Below, in pieces: positions 7,045 through 15,772 of a stretch of DNA of 53,675 nucleotides; within the stretch, counting starts at the first letter, position 1, and each line of letters begins with the position of its first letter. Made by a program: the position numbers and the translations under genes. The DNA is from Clostridia bacterium. Its GTDB lineage: Bacteria > Bacillota > Clostridia > Oscillospirales > CAG-272. The DNA is taken from assembly GCA_017462035.1 (NCBI GenBank), contig JAFTRY010000005.1:1-53675 (forward strand), given 5' to 3'. Under the pieces are notes generated by a model that worked only from the letters and a program-made list of their open reading frames with translations, searched no databases and was not told the origin of the DNA.

Positions 7045-8823
7045 ATGAAAGAACAAAAAGTATTTGTGTCCTATATCGACGAGGACGTGCTGGCTGCGCA
7101 ACAGATCAATAAAAAGTTTGCCGTAGTAGCCATTTCGATCTTTCTTTCTCTGATCATCCTCCCCTCCCTTGTTTGGGGTGCCTTCACGCTCTTTTCTCCC
7201 GACATCATCGACGATCTGGACTTTGATACGGGAGAAAACCGCGCAAAAGCAGAGATGCCGGAAGAAGTGGATCTTTCTACGATTACCGCGAAGCTGGAAT
7301 CCTACTACAATGACCGGGTTCCCTTCCGTTCCATTCTTTACACCTTCCAGAACGACCTGTTCCTCGCATTGGAAAAGCCCTACACCGACCATATCCAGCC
7401 TTTTCTCACCGACCTGTTTTACTCAGATTGGGAAGGTGATACCTCTCATCTGGAGGAAGAATCTCATCTGGATATCAATGATCTATTCGGTGAGGAAACA
7501 GAGGAAACAGAGACTCTGCCCGATGTGGAAATCGGTGACAGCGGAGACAAAAACTGCGACCATACGCTGAAAGACTCGGTTCTTTCCCACGCCAGCTGCT
7601 CAGAATTTGGTCAGGTACGAAAAAAGTGCACCAAATGCGGATATACAGAGCTTCATTACACGGAAAAGATCTCCCACCGAGAGGTGCTGATCTCTACCAC
7701 TCAGCCTACCTGTACATCCACTGGAAAGCAGGTCTTCCGTTGTTCGATCTGCCAGCAAGAGATCGTGAAAACCCTTGCCAAAACCGCTCACAACGGTTCT
7801 TTGGTCAAAACTGTCGCTGCAAGCTATGAGGATTACGGCTATAGCCTGTATCATTGTAAAACCTGTGACATTGACTACCGTACCAATATTACCGCAAAGA
7901 AGATCGACACCAGTTACTTTGCCCCTCAGATCAAGGGTTCGGTGAATCGAGGTGTTATCATTGGGCGGTACGACTGGCTCTTCTATACAGGAAATGATTC
8001 TCTTGCTTATTACCAGGGAACCAACGTCCTTTCCAATGCGGAGATGAAAGAGTACGTTGACGTCTTAAACGAGCTTCAGAGTCTTTGTGATCAGAAAGGT
8101 ATCCAGCTGGCATTCATGTGTATGCCCAACAGGGAAATCGTATACGCAGAGTATATGCCAACCTATACGGTATCCACGCCTCGTCGTCTGGAGGTATTTA
8201 CCGAGTATCTGGAGAAAAACAGCGATCTCAATTACGTATATCCCTTGGAAGAGATAAAGGCGTATAAGCCCTATTTCCAGACCCACTACAAGCACGACAC
8301 GCACTGGAATTCGGTAGGCGCGTTCATCGGAACCCAAACCCTCTACCGTGAGTTAGGGCTTCCCAGTGTCAACATCCTGGATCTGAAGGTAACGTACACC
8401 ATGCGCCGAACGGGTGACATCTTCGGTATCGGGGGCTTGAATCCCAGCGATTATCCTAACGACTATGCCTATACGATTCACTACAAGACCGATGTTACCT
8501 ACAAAACGGAATCCTCTCTGTCAAACGGGAATCTCACGATCACGACATCCTCGAATGCAACAAACAAGAAGAACCTGGTTCTGTTCGGTGACTCCTTCCG
8601 TGGCGCAATGTGTGAATTTCTCAGCAAGGACTTCTCCCGTTGCACCGTCGTTCACCGTGATATGTTGTGCAGTAATGCGGGTGTTCCTGTTACCTCCTAT
8701 AATTCCACCATGGTATCCGAAGTCAAGAAAGCAGATATCCTGGTCATCACCTCCGTGGAACGATATGACTATAATATCGTCAACCAAGCAAAGGAACTGA
8801 TCAAGATCTTGAAATCAAGCTGA
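7045..8823 (+). CDS. AlgX/AlgJ-like SGNH acyltransferase-type protein with inserted Cys-rich repeats
   Basis: Probable extracytoplasmic partner of the upstream MBOAT protein in O-acylation of a surface glycan. A single N-terminal membrane anchor lies at about residues 25-48 (FAVVAISIFLSLIILPSLVW). A short helical and acidic stretch follows. From Cys171 to about residue 295 there is an insert of roughly three Cys-rich units with CTKCG, CSIC and CKTC knuckles and recurring CTSTGKQVFRC-type spacing, suggesting zinc- or disulfide-stabilised modules. The AlgX/DHHW-like domain then starts (RYDWLFYTGNDSL) and carries KHDTHWNSVGA and LFGDSFRGAM, the expected Asp-His and Ser motifs. AAAGGAGG precedes the ATG. 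The Cys-rich insert is unusual and may bind the envelope. Confidence 0.88.
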   Translation: MKEQKVFVSYIDEDVLAAQQINKKFAVVAISIFLSLIILPSLVWGAFTLFSPDIIDDLDFDTGENRAKAEMPEEVDLSTITAKLESYYNDRVPFRSILYTFQNDLFLALEKPYTDHIQPFLTDLFYSDWEGDTSHLEEESHLDINDLFGEETEETETLPDVEIGDSGDKNCDHTLKDSVLSHASCSEFGQVRKKCTKCGYTELHYTEKISHREVLISTTQPTCTSTGKQVFRCSICQQEIVKTLAKTAHNGSLVKTVAASYEDYGYSLYHCKTCDIDYRTNITAKKIDTSYFAPQIKGSVNRGVIIGRYDWLFYTGNDSLAYYQGTNVLSNAEMKEYVDVLNELQSLCDQKGIQLAFMCMPNREIVYAEYMPTYTVSTPRRLEVFTEYLEKNSDLNYVYPLEEIKAYKPYFQTHYKHDTHWNSVGAFIGTQTLYRELGLPSVNILDLKVTYTMRRTGDIFGIGGLNPSDYPNDYAYTIHYKTDVTYKTESSLSNGNLTITTSSNATNKKNLVLFGDSFRGAMCEFLSKDFSRCTVVHRDMLCSNAGVPVTSYNSTMVSEVKKADILVITSVERYDYNIVNQAKELIKILKSS

Positions 8824-8844
8824 TCTCCTTACCAAAAAAAACGC

Positions 8845-8872
8845 AAGCCGATATGGATGTCCATATCGGCTT
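8845..8872. terminator. Bidirectional terminator between convergent genes
   Basis: A near-perfect hairpin AGCCGATATGGA/TCCATATCGGCT has TTTTGTTTT on its plus-strand side and an A-run at 8833-8840 on the other. It can therefore end both the AlgX-like gene (plus) and the DHH gene (minus). Confidence 0.9.
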
Positions 8873-8886
8873 TTGTTTTAAAAAAA

Positions 8887-9894
8887 TCATATCAGCTTCA
8901 TTTCTTTTCGAATGGCAAGCAGAATCTTCTCCTCTGCCGCTCCCACGTTTGCTGCCTCTACACTGCATCCGGCGGCTTTTTTATGTCCTCCCCCTCCAAA
9001 CAGAGCACAGATACGGGACACATCTACATCCGAAGAGGAGCGCATGGACACTCGGAAGAACGAGGTATCCTCCGGCTGGCGCACAGAAAATGCTACCTCA
9101 ACCCCTTTAATCGAGCGCGGGATATCGATAATCGTCTCCAGATGCTCGTCGGACAGACTCAGCGAAAATTTCGAGGAATAGGGAAAGGTAACGGAAGCGA
9201 TCCGCCCTCCCTCATACAGGCTCAAATGTCTTGCCGCTTCGCCCTCGGCACGTACCTGCTTTACACTCTTCGCCTCGAACAGGCAACGGTTGATCTGGTG
9301 CTGTTCCGCTCCCGCTTCCAGTAGCTCCGCCGTGTATCGAAGTGCCTTGGGCGTGGTATTGGCAAATCGGAAGCACCCTGTATCTGAGCAAATTGCGGCA
9401 TAAACACCGTTGATTACCCGGGGCGGAATCTCGTCAATTTCACCCTTTCGTAACAATTCCTTCGCAATTTCGTAAACAATTTCGCCCGTAGCGGATGCTT
9501 CCGGATCGATATAATAATCAGTGTATACTGTTCCGACCCCGTGGTGATCGATCATCATATCCACATATTTATGCAAACGGGTATAAAGATCTCCCAATTG
9601 CTGAGGAGAAGCGGAATCTACGCTGATCACCCGCTCCGCGTCCAGTTCCATTCCCTCCTCCGGCAACACACTTCCCTGCACGCCATCCGCAAGAAAACGC
9701 AGGCGCTCAGGAATTTCATCCGAGCAGGCACAGATTGCAGGGATCCCCATCAGGCGAAGCAATTCACGAAGGGAGAATGCGGAGCCAATCGCGTCCGCGT
9801 CGGACCGCACGTGGTAAATGATCAGTGTCGTTTTTTTCTCGCAAAGCCGATCACATAGCTCCGCCAGGCTGAGGGCATGAAATTGGTTGATCAT
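8887..9894 (-). CDS. nrnA: DHH-family phosphoesterase, NrnA-like (nanoRNase/pAp phosphatase)
   Basis: Metal-dependent exonuclease that degrades 2-5 nt RNAs and, in many relatives, dephosphorylates pAp. The 335-residue protein has the N-terminal DHH domain with RSDADAIGSA (about residues 29-38), SVDSA and MIDHHGVG carrying the DHH triad. The C-terminal DHHA1 domain ends in FGGGGHKKAAGC. The start codon overlaps the rbfA stop codon (ATGA), implying translational coupling. The rbfA-nrnA order is conserved in Firmicutes. Motif set and context support NrnA rather than the RecJ or GdpP branches. Confidence 0.92.
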   Translation of the reverse strand: MINQFHALSLAELCDRLCEKKTTLIIYHVRSDADAIGSAFSLRELLRLMGIPAICACSDEIPERLRFLADGVQGSVLPEEGMELDAERVISVDSASPQQLGDLYTRLHKYVDMMIDHHGVGTVYTDYYIDPEASATGEIVYEIAKELLRKGEIDEIPPRVINGVYAAICSDTGCFRFANTTPKALRYTAELLEAGAEQHQINRCLFEAKSVKQVRAEGEAARHLSLYEGGRIASVTFPYSSKFSLSLSDEHLETIIDIPRSIKGVEVAFSVRQPEDTSFFRVSMRSSSDVDVSRICALFGGGGHKKAAGCSVEAANVGAAEEKILLAIRKEMKLI

Positions 9895-10274
9895 TGGCTG
9901 TCCTCCCCATCCGCTTCCGTTTCCTCCGTCTCAGGAGCAAACTCAATGCTATTCAGCAGTTTGGAAATATGGGCACCATGAGCAATCGAATGATCCTCGA
10001 AAAAAGTCAGCTCGGGAGTCATTCTCAAATTCAAATTTTGCGCCAGCTGACGGCGAATATAGCCTGCCGAGGACTTCAACCCCTTCGCAATCTCCTTTTT
10101 GTCTCCGGTCATGGCAGAATAATACACCTTTGCGAACTTTAGGTCAGGAGTAACATCCACCGCGGTAATACTGATAAATGCCTCGCTGACCCGAGGGTCC
10201 TTCACATCCCGCAGGACCTGCGCCAGCTCCTTTTGCATCTCGTCGTTAATTCTTCCTCTTCTATAATTTGCCAT
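9891..10274 (-). CDS. rbfA: 30S ribosome-binding factor A
   Basis: Late-stage 30S maturation factor that binds near the 5' end of 16S rRNA. The 127-residue product begins MANYRRGRINDEMQKELAQVL and has the KH-like core with RVSEAFISITAV and LKSSAGYIRRQLA, followed by LRMTPELTFFEDHSI. The ATG at 10274 has GAGGA 5-6 nt upstream. The longer open frame to 10319 adds a stretch not seen in RbfA. Normally it follows infB, but here a promoter lies directly upstream, so rbfA-nrnA is a separate transcription unit. Its C-terminal tail is acidic (EETEADGEDSQ). Confidence 0.95.
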   Translation of the reverse strand: MANYRRGRINDEMQKELAQVLRDVKDPRVSEAFISITAVDVTPDLKFAKVYYSAMTGDKKEIAKGLKSSAGYIRRQLAQNLNLRMTPELTFFEDHSIAHGAHISKLLNSIEFAPETEETEADGEDSQ

Positions 10275-10330
10275 ATTTTCCTCACTTATATCATCTTTTT
10301 CGGTAAATTTTCGAAACATTAGTTTTTATT

Positions 10331-10359
10331 ATTATACCATTCTTTTTTTAGAAAATCAA
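10331..10359 (-). promoter_or_regulatory. Promoter of rbfA-nrnA
   Basis: On the minus strand: -35 TTGATT (10354-10359), 17-bp spacer, extended -10 TGG-TATAAT (10331-10336). Confidence 0.8.
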
Positions 10360-10391
10360 GGGGGATATCAAAATCCTCACACGCAGCACGC

Positions 10392-10425
10392 AAAAAAGGA
10401 ACCCTTCCTTCGGGAAGAGTTCCTT
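10392..10425 (-). terminator. Terminator of pgk-tpiA
   Basis: A 13-bp stem (10396-10408 with 10413-10425, one G-T pair) has a UUCG-class tetraloop region and a six-T run on the minus strand. It lies 12 bp after the tpiA stop codon. Confidence 0.93.
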
Positions 10426-10437
10426 GTATTTGCTTTT

Positions 10438-11205
10438 TTACTGAGCGGCATCCACAATAGCGGTAAACTTCTTGGCAACCAGAGAAGCGCCGCCGATCAG
10501 TCCGCCGTCCACGTTGGGCTTTGCCAACAGCTCAGCGGCATTTGCGTCGTTCATAGAGCCGCCGTACTGGATGGTTACCGTCTCTGCAACCTCAGCACCG
10601 TACATATCAGCGAGAACCTTACGAATCGCGCCGCAGGTCTCCTCAGCCTGCTCGGGGGTAGCGGTAAGTCCGGTTCCGATTGCCCATACAGGCTCGTAAG
10701 CAATAATTACATTCTTCAGTGCCTCAGCATCTACGCCTGCCAGATCCAGCTTCGTCTGCATACCAACAACCTCGTTGGTAATGCCGGCAAGTCTCTGCTC
10801 CTTCACCTCGCCCAGACACAGGATCACCTTCATACCGGCAGCCAGAGCAGCCTTGGTGCGGAGGTTTACGGTCTCGTCAGTCTCGCCGAAGTACTGTCTT
10901 CTTTCGCTATGTCCGATGATTACGTACTCAACGCCGATTGCCTTCAACATCTTAGCGGACACCTCACCGGTGAACGCGCCCTTTTCCTCATAGTGAACAT
11001 TTTCAGCACCGATCTGGATGTTGGAACCCTCAGCCGCCTTCATAGCGGCAGAGATGGTCACGTAGGGAGCACAGAAAATAATATCACAGTTGTCTTTTCC
11101 GGCAACCATAGGTTTGATCTCATTAATAAATGCCGTTGCCTCGTCAGGGGTAAAGTTCATTTTCCAGTTACCGGCGATCACGGTTCTTCTCTTTGCAGGA
11201 TTCAT
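10438..11205 (-). CDS. tpiA: Triosephosphate isomerase
   Basis: Interconverts dihydroxyacetone phosphate and glyceraldehyde 3-phosphate in glycolysis. The 255-residue TIM barrel shows GNWKMNF (catalytic Lys), IIGHSERR (catalytic His), the Glu motif AYEPVWAIGTG with the flexible lid, and the phosphate-binding GGSMND and GGLIGGASL. Length is standard. AAAGGAA precedes the ATG. It follows pgk by 75 bp, with an intercistronic hairpin in the gap, and shares the downstream terminator. Confidence 0.98.
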   Translation of the reverse strand: MNPAKRRTVIAGNWKMNFTPDEATAFINEIKPMVAGKDNCDIIFCAPYVTISAAMKAAEGSNIQIGAENVHYEEKGAFTGEVSAKMLKAIGVEYVIIGHSERRQYFGETDETVNLRTKAALAAGMKVILCLGEVKEQRLAGITNEVVGMQTKLDLAGVDAEALKNVIIAYEPVWAIGTGLTATPEQAEETCGAIRKVLADMYGAEVAETVTIQYGGSMNDANAAELLAKPNVDGGLIGGASLVAKKFTAIVDAAQ

Positions 11206-11235
11206 GATATAATTCCTTTCTTTATTTTACGTGTT

Positions 11236-11263
11236 AGGGGGAACCGCAAATGGGGTTCCCCCT
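11236..11263 (-). other. Intercistronic stem-loop between pgk and tpiA
   Basis: A 10-bp perfect stem, AGGGGGAACC with GGTTCCCCCT, encloses an 8-nt loop. On the transcribed minus strand it is not followed by a U-tract, so it is a poor terminator for pgk. A role in mRNA processing, stability or differential expression is more likely. The plus-strand side does carry a T-run and could stop antisense transcripts. Confidence 0.7.
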
Positions 11264-11280
11264 TTTGTTTTTTAAAAATT

Positions 11281-12576
11281 TTACTTATCAAGCAGGCAAG
11301 CAATGCCGGGAAGCTCCTTGCCCTCCAGGAATTCCAGAGATGCGCCGCCTCCGGTAGAGATGTGGGTCATCTTATCAGCATAACCCAGCTTCTCAACGGC
11401 TGCCGCGGAATCACCGCCGCCGATGATGGAGATCGCGCCGCTTTCAGCTACCGCAGAAGCAACCGCATTGGTTCCGCCGGCGAAGTTCTTCCACTCGGAA
11501 ACGCCCATCGGTCCGTTCCATACCACAGTACCTGCGCCCTTCAGCGCGTCAGCATAGATCTCTCTGGTCTTAGGTCCGATGTCCAGACCCATCCAACCGT
11601 CAGGAATCTCAGTAGAAGGAACGATCTTATTCTCCGCATTCTCGTCGTACTCGGTAGCGATCACGTTATCTACGGGCAACAGGAAGTTTACACCCTTTGC
11701 CTTAGCCTTGGCAACCATTTCGTTTGCCAGGTCCAGCTTATCCTCCTCGCACAGAGAGGTACCGATGTTCATACCGGCAGCCTTGAAGAAGGTATATGCC
11801 ATACCTCCGCCAATGATCAAGGTATCAACCTTCTCAATGAGGTTGTTGATGACACCGATCTTATCAGAAACCTTAGCACCGCCAAGAATTGCCACGAAGG
11901 GACGGGCGGGCTCAGCCAAAGCCTTACCCATAATAGAAATTTCCTTCTGGATCAGGTAGCCGCAAACAGCAGGCAGATAATCAGCCACACCGGCAGTAGA
12001 AGCGTGAGCGCGGTGAGCGGAACCGAAGGCATCGTTTACGTAAACTTCTGCAAAGGAAGCCAGCTCCTTTGCGAAATCGGAACCGTTCTTGGTCTCTCTC
12101 GCGTCAAAGCGAACGTTCTCAAGGAGAACAGCCTCGCCTTCCTTCAGAGCCGCAACCTTCGCCTTCGCGTCGTCTCCAATGATGTCCTCGGCAAAGGTCA
12201 CCTTTCCGCCCAGCAACTCATTCAGACGGTCTGCTACAGGCTTCAGGGTGAGGGTCTTCTTATCGTCCAGAGCCTTTTTCAAAAGCTTTGCGGTAGCCGC
12301 TGCCTGTTCCTCAACAGGAAGAGCCTCTACCTTCTTCTTCTCCTTCTTGGTCAGACCAAAGCCCTGGGTAAAGATGCTGTGGGGCTTGCCCATATGAGAG
12401 CAAAGAATGACCTTCGCGCCCTTATCCAGCAGATACTGAATGGTAGGAAGGGCTCCCACAATTCTCTTATCGGAGGTAATCACACCATCCTTCAGCGGTA
12501 CATTGAAGTCACAACGAACCAGGACTTTTTTGCCGGCAACGTCGATGTCTTCAATCGTTTTCTTGTTGTAAGTCAT
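11281..12576 (-). CDS. pgk: Phosphoglycerate kinase
   Basis: Transfers phosphate from 1,3-bisphosphoglycerate to ADP in glycolysis. The 431-residue product shows the N-terminal [12 protein letters not shown], the substrate loop [23 protein letters not shown] and the nucleotide-binding [13 protein letters not shown]. The end reads [13 protein letters not shown]. It is slightly longer than many bacterial enzymes because of a Lys/Ala-rich stretch after the SHMGKP loop (about residues 70-120). The ATG at 12576 follows AAAGGTGG; the TTG that opens the frame at 12597 falls within that ribosome site. First gene of pgk-tpiA. Confidence 0.97.
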   Translation of the reverse strand: MTYNKKTIEDIDVAGKKVLVRCDFNVPLKDGVITSDKRIVGALPTIQYLLDKGAKVILCSHMGKPHSIFTQGFGLTKKEKKKVEALPVEEQAAATAKLLKKALDDKKTLTLKPVADRLNELLGGKVTFAEDIIGDDAKAKVAALKEGEAVLLENVRFDARETKNGSDFAKELASFAEVYVNDAFGSAHRAHASTAGVADYLPAVCGYLIQKEISIMGKALAEPARPFVAILGGAKVSDKIGVINNLIEKVDTLIIGGGMAYTFFKAAGMNIGTSLCEEDKLDLANEMVAKAKAKGVNFLLPVDNVIATEYDENAENKIVPSTEIPDGWMGLDIGPKTREIYADALKGAGTVVWNGPMGVSEWKNFAGGTNAVASAVAESGAISIIGGGDSAAAVEKLGYADKMTHISTGGGASLEFLEGKELPGIACLLDK

Positions 12577-12624
12577 TGTTGTATGTCCACCTTTCAATAA
12601 ATTTTATATTTCACACCATCTAAT

Positions 12625-12653
12625 AATATACCACAAACTGCTTCGAATATCAA
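12625..12653 (-). promoter_or_regulatory. Promoter of pgk-tpiA
   Basis: On the minus strand: -35 TTGATA (12648-12653), 17-bp spacer, extended -10 TGG-TATATT (12625-12630). Confidence 0.8.
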
Positions 12654-12767
12654 GTATTATTTGTTAAAAAAATATCCTTTTTCTATTTTTTTCTTTTACT
12701 TTTAACTGTTTTTGAAAGACTGCTTGCCTAAAATTCACAGCCCGTTCACAATTCAAAATGATAAATA

Positions 12768-12776
12768 TGGTATAAT
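12768..12776 (+). promoter_or_regulatory. Extended -10 element upstream of the GH99-like gene
   Basis: TGGTATAAT is a good extended -10 sequence 39 bp before the start codon. No -35 at proper spacing was found; TTCACA is 20 bp away. Confidence 0.55.
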
Positions 12777-12815
12777 GACGCTGAATCTTACAACCAAAAG
12801 GGGGAACTCAAAAAT

Positions 12816-13919
12816 ATGAAGCAATCAGTAGATGTTGCCGCATACATATGGCCGGCTTATACAGGCAAGGAGCCCAGAAGCCGAGTTTTTTGGCCTGAGG
12901 GAATCGGAGAATGGGAGACGGTAAAGAAAACATTTCCATGCTTTGATGGTCACCAGTGGCCCAGAAAGCCGCTTTGGGGCTATCAGGATGAAGCCGATCC
13001 CACGGTAATGGAAGGTCAAATCCGCGAAGCACTGGCACACGGTGTAAACGTATTCATTTACGACTGGTACTGGTACGACGGACGTCCTTTCCTGGAGCAG
13101 TGTCTGAATGACGGCTTCTTGGGCGCGAAAAACAATCGGGATATGAAATTTTACCTCATGTGGGCGAATCACGACGCAAATTATCTCTGGGATTATCGCA
13201 ACGCATCTGAGGACTATCGCTCCACCGCCATCTGGCGCGGTATCACCGACGAGGCAAACTTCCGCGTGATCGGCAAGCGTTGGCTGGATCAGTACTTTAC
13301 TCTTCCCAACTACTATACTGTGGACGGAAAGCCTGTCATTGCTATTTACGAGCTGACCAACTTTATCAGCAACTTCGGGTCTGTGGAAAGAACTAAGGAA
13401 ATGATGAATTGGCTGAACGAGGAAGCAAAGAAATACGGTCTTCCCGGGATCCATTTTCAGGTCATTCACACCGGTGTCATTCAAAATCTGTCCGGCGTAG
13501 ATTCCTCCAGAACCTCGGAGGATGTCATCCGCGAGCTGGGCTTTGATTCGATAACCAACTACCAGTTTGCCCACATGGTGAACGTAAACCGTCCCTACGG
13601 AGAGGCTCTTCCCGATGTGAAAAAGGAATGGGATCGCCTAGCAAATGCTTTTTCGGTTCCCTACTATCCTCACGTATCCTTGGGCTGGGACAACAACCCC
13701 CGTCATAAAACTCTCTTCAAGCCCAAGATTCTGAGGGAAAATACCCCCGAGGCGATCGAGAAAGCCATGAGAGACGCTAAGCAATTCGCTCTGGATCACG
13801 GTGTTTCTCTGATTACCGTCAATAGCTGGAATGAGTGGACCGAGGGTAGCTATCTGTTACCCGACGATCTGTACGGCTACGGATATCTGGAAGCCATCCA
13901 AAAGGTCTTCAAGGACTAA
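12816..13919 (+). CDS. Glycoside hydrolase family 99-like (WbsX-type) protein
   Basis: The 367-residue protein has the layout of the GH99-like/WbsX family. The N-terminal strand reads VAAYIWPAYTGKEP, the second-shell motif is NVFIYDWYWYDGRPFLE, YLMWANHDANYLW follows, and the C-terminal motif is TVNSWNEWTEGSYLLPD. Known GH99 enzymes act on alpha-mannosides; WbsX-type members occur in polysaccharide clusters, and their precise reaction is mostly unproven. There is no signal peptide, so a cytoplasmic substrate is implied. GGGGGAA precedes the ATG. The gene stands alone between pgk (divergent) and rqcH (convergent). Family assignment is firm; substrate is unknown. Confidence 0.82.
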   Translation: MKQSVDVAAYIWPAYTGKEPRSRVFWPEGIGEWETVKKTFPCFDGHQWPRKPLWGYQDEADPTVMEGQIREALAHGVNVFIYDWYWYDGRPFLEQCLNDGFLGAKNNRDMKFYLMWANHDANYLWDYRNASEDYRSTAIWRGITDEANFRVIGKRWLDQYFTLPNYYTVDGKPVIAIYELTNFISNFGSVERTKEMMNWLNEEAKKYGLPGIHFQVIHTGVIQNLSGVDSSRTSEDVIRELGFDSITNYQFAHMVNVNRPYGEALPDVKKEWDRLANAFSVPYYPHVSLGWDNNPRHKTLFKPKILRENTPEAIEKAMRDAKQFALDHGVSLITVNSWNEWTEGSYLLPDDLYGYGYLEAIQKVFKD

Positions 13920-13928
13920 GTCTATTAT

Positions 13929-13969
13929 AGAGAAAGCGCTTGCGGCATTTTGCCGCAAGCGCTTTCTCT
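13929..13969. terminator. Perfect 19-bp hairpin between convergent genes
   Basis: Left arm 13929-13947 pairs perfectly with 13951-13969 around a TTT loop (arms begin AGAGAAAGCGCTTGC). It lies 9 bp after the GH99-like gene and 20 bp after rqcH. U-tracts are weak on both sides (AATTTT on plus), so termination would rely on stem strength. Confidence 0.7.
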
Positions 13970-13989
13970 AATTTTCGTGGCTGAATCGA

Positions 13990-15747
13990 TCAATTTTGCC
14001 GCAAAGCGGCAATGGTATCTCCGTTCGGAGTCACATAGGCGGTCCAGTTGGTGTGGTAGATCACAAATCCAGGCTTTCCGCCTGCCGGCTTTTTTACGTG
14101 CTTGGCGAGGGTATAGTCTACCGCCACGTTATCCCCCTCCGCTTTGGAATAGTACGCGGCAATTTCCGCCGCCGTGGTAAAGTCCAGATCGGTTGGCTCT
14201 CTGCCCTCAGTCACCAGAAGAACGTGAGATCCCGGAACCTGCTTGGCATGAAACCAATAATCATTCTTTTCTGCCAGGCGGTGGGTAATATACTCATTTT
14301 GCACGTTATTTTTCCCGCACAGCACTCGCATGCCGTCAGGGGTCAGGAACTGAAGCACGGTAGGCTTGTGGCTCTTATGGACCGTGTAGGATCTCATGCG
14401 AGAGGCATATCCGGAGCGGTATAGCTCGTCACGGATCTCCAACAGATCGCTGGGACTTTCTGCCCGTCCCAGGGATTCAAGAACTGAGGCAAGATAGGAA
14501 AGCTCCTCCTCGCCCAGAGTGATCTGACGGGTCAGCTCTACCCGTGCCGTTTTTGCCTTGTTGTATTTTTTATAGTACCGCTGGGCGTTTGCCGCGGGGG
14601 TCAGACGGGTATCCAGCTCTACACGAACCTGTCCAAAGCTACCGTCCTCCCGCAGATCCTCATAGTCGTCAAATACCGCTTCTCGGTCTCCTCGGGAAAG
14701 GCGGTAAATATTGGCGGTTATCAGGTCCCCGAATTTTTTATATTCCGCTCCCTGCTCGCAATCCTTCAGCTCGCCCCGCTGGAGTTCCAGCTTACGGCGG
14801 ATCCTCGCCTCGGCGTTGGTCAGTAAACGCAGGATGTCGGAGGCTCTTTGATGCACCCGTTGCGCCCGGTCACGGGCATCAAAATAAGCATCAAACAGCT
14901 TTCCGGCACTGGAAAACGCCCGGCACTCCAGGTCTCCGTACTGGGTCAGCGGCAAGAAGGAATATTCCACTCCCCGCTCTCCCTCCAGAATCAGGCAGGG
15001 TTGGAAGGACTCTGCTCGGATCCGATCAACAACGGCGGAAAATTCCCGCCAAATATCCTCCTCAAAGCAGTATTTGAGCGGTGTATCCGTATGCCCCGTG
15101 GCACGGAAAGTGATCTCTCTTGCCACCACAGGTGCCATACCCGCAAAGGAATTCACGATAAACTTATCGCACCCACGCTCCGATTGCCACGCCGCATAGC
15201 GAGCTCGGAACTGTTCCCGAGTCACCGTCAGAGGGTTTTCCTTGTCTTGCGTGGGAGGCAAAGTATAGGTCATTCCGGGCAACAGTTGTCGGACACTGTC
15301 CAGAGAAAAGTCCGTGGTACGCAATGCTGTGATGATCTTCTTCTCTCCGTCGGCAAAAATGAGATTGCTGTATTTTCCCATCAGCTCGGCAATCAAATAG
15401 CGTCGGCAGTCAAATCCCATCTCGTCACGGGTATCAAATCCCAAAAACGCCACACGGTCGAAGGATGCCTGACGAATCTCCACAAGCTTGGCACCCTGGA
15501 GATACTTCCGCAGAAGCATACAAAACATGGGGGGATTTTGGGGATTTTCCTTCTGCGTTTCGGTAAAGCCAATCCGTGGATTACCCGAGCCCGCGTTAAT
15601 CATCAAGCGGCGCCCTCCCTCAAAGCTCCGTATTTGCAAGACGATTTCATCCCGTTCAGGTTGGTAAACCTTTTCAATTCTTGCCCCCTGCGCGCTCCTT
15701 CGGATCTCGCTGAGGGTACAGGCTAACATACCAGCATCAAATGCCAT
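13990..15747 (-). CDS. rqcH: Ribosome quality control protein RqcH (NFACT family)
   Basis: Binds obstructed 50S-peptidyl-tRNA complexes and directs C-terminal alanine tailing of stalled peptides. The older annotation is fibronectin-binding protein FbpA. The 585-residue product has an N-terminal NFACT-N domain (MLACTLSEIRRSAQGARIEKV; SFDRVAFLGF with the conserved Asp-Arg pair). Helix-hairpin and coiled-coil segments lie in the middle. The C-terminal NFACT-R domain contains NDYWFHAKQVPGSHVLL. The ATG at 15747 follows GGGAG at good spacing; the frame is open 23 codons further. It starts 25 bp after the NagD-like gene and may share its promoter. Confidence 0.94.
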   Translation of the reverse strand: MAFDAGMLACTLSEIRRSAQGARIEKVYQPERDEIVLQIRSFEGGRRLMINAGSGNPRIGFTETQKENPQNPPMFCMLLRKYLQGAKLVEIRQASFDRVAFLGFDTRDEMGFDCRRYLIAELMGKYSNLIFADGEKKIITALRTTDFSLDSVRQLLPGMTYTLPPTQDKENPLTVTREQFRARYAAWQSERGCDKFIVNSFAGMAPVVAREITFRATGHTDTPLKYCFEEDIWREFSAVVDRIRAESFQPCLILEGERGVEYSFLPLTQYGDLECRAFSSAGKLFDAYFDARDRAQRVHQRASDILRLLTNAEARIRRKLELQRGELKDCEQGAEYKKFGDLITANIYRLSRGDREAVFDDYEDLREDGSFGQVRVELDTRLTPAANAQRYYKKYNKAKTARVELTRQITLGEEELSYLASVLESLGRAESPSDLLEIRDELYRSGYASRMRSYTVHKSHKPTVLQFLTPDGMRVLCGKNNVQNEYITHRLAEKNDYWFHAKQVPGSHVLLVTEGREPTDLDFTTAAEIAAYYSKAEGDNVAVDYTLAKHVKKPAGGKPGFVIYHTNWTAYVTPNGDTIAALRQN

Positions 15748-15772
15748 GATTTCTCCCTTTTTTCTTGTTTTC

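Noticed and set aside
5875..7392. Minus-strand open frame of about 500 codons
   Set aside because: Shadow of the MBOAT and AlgX-like genes, which have clear starts, motifs and promoters.
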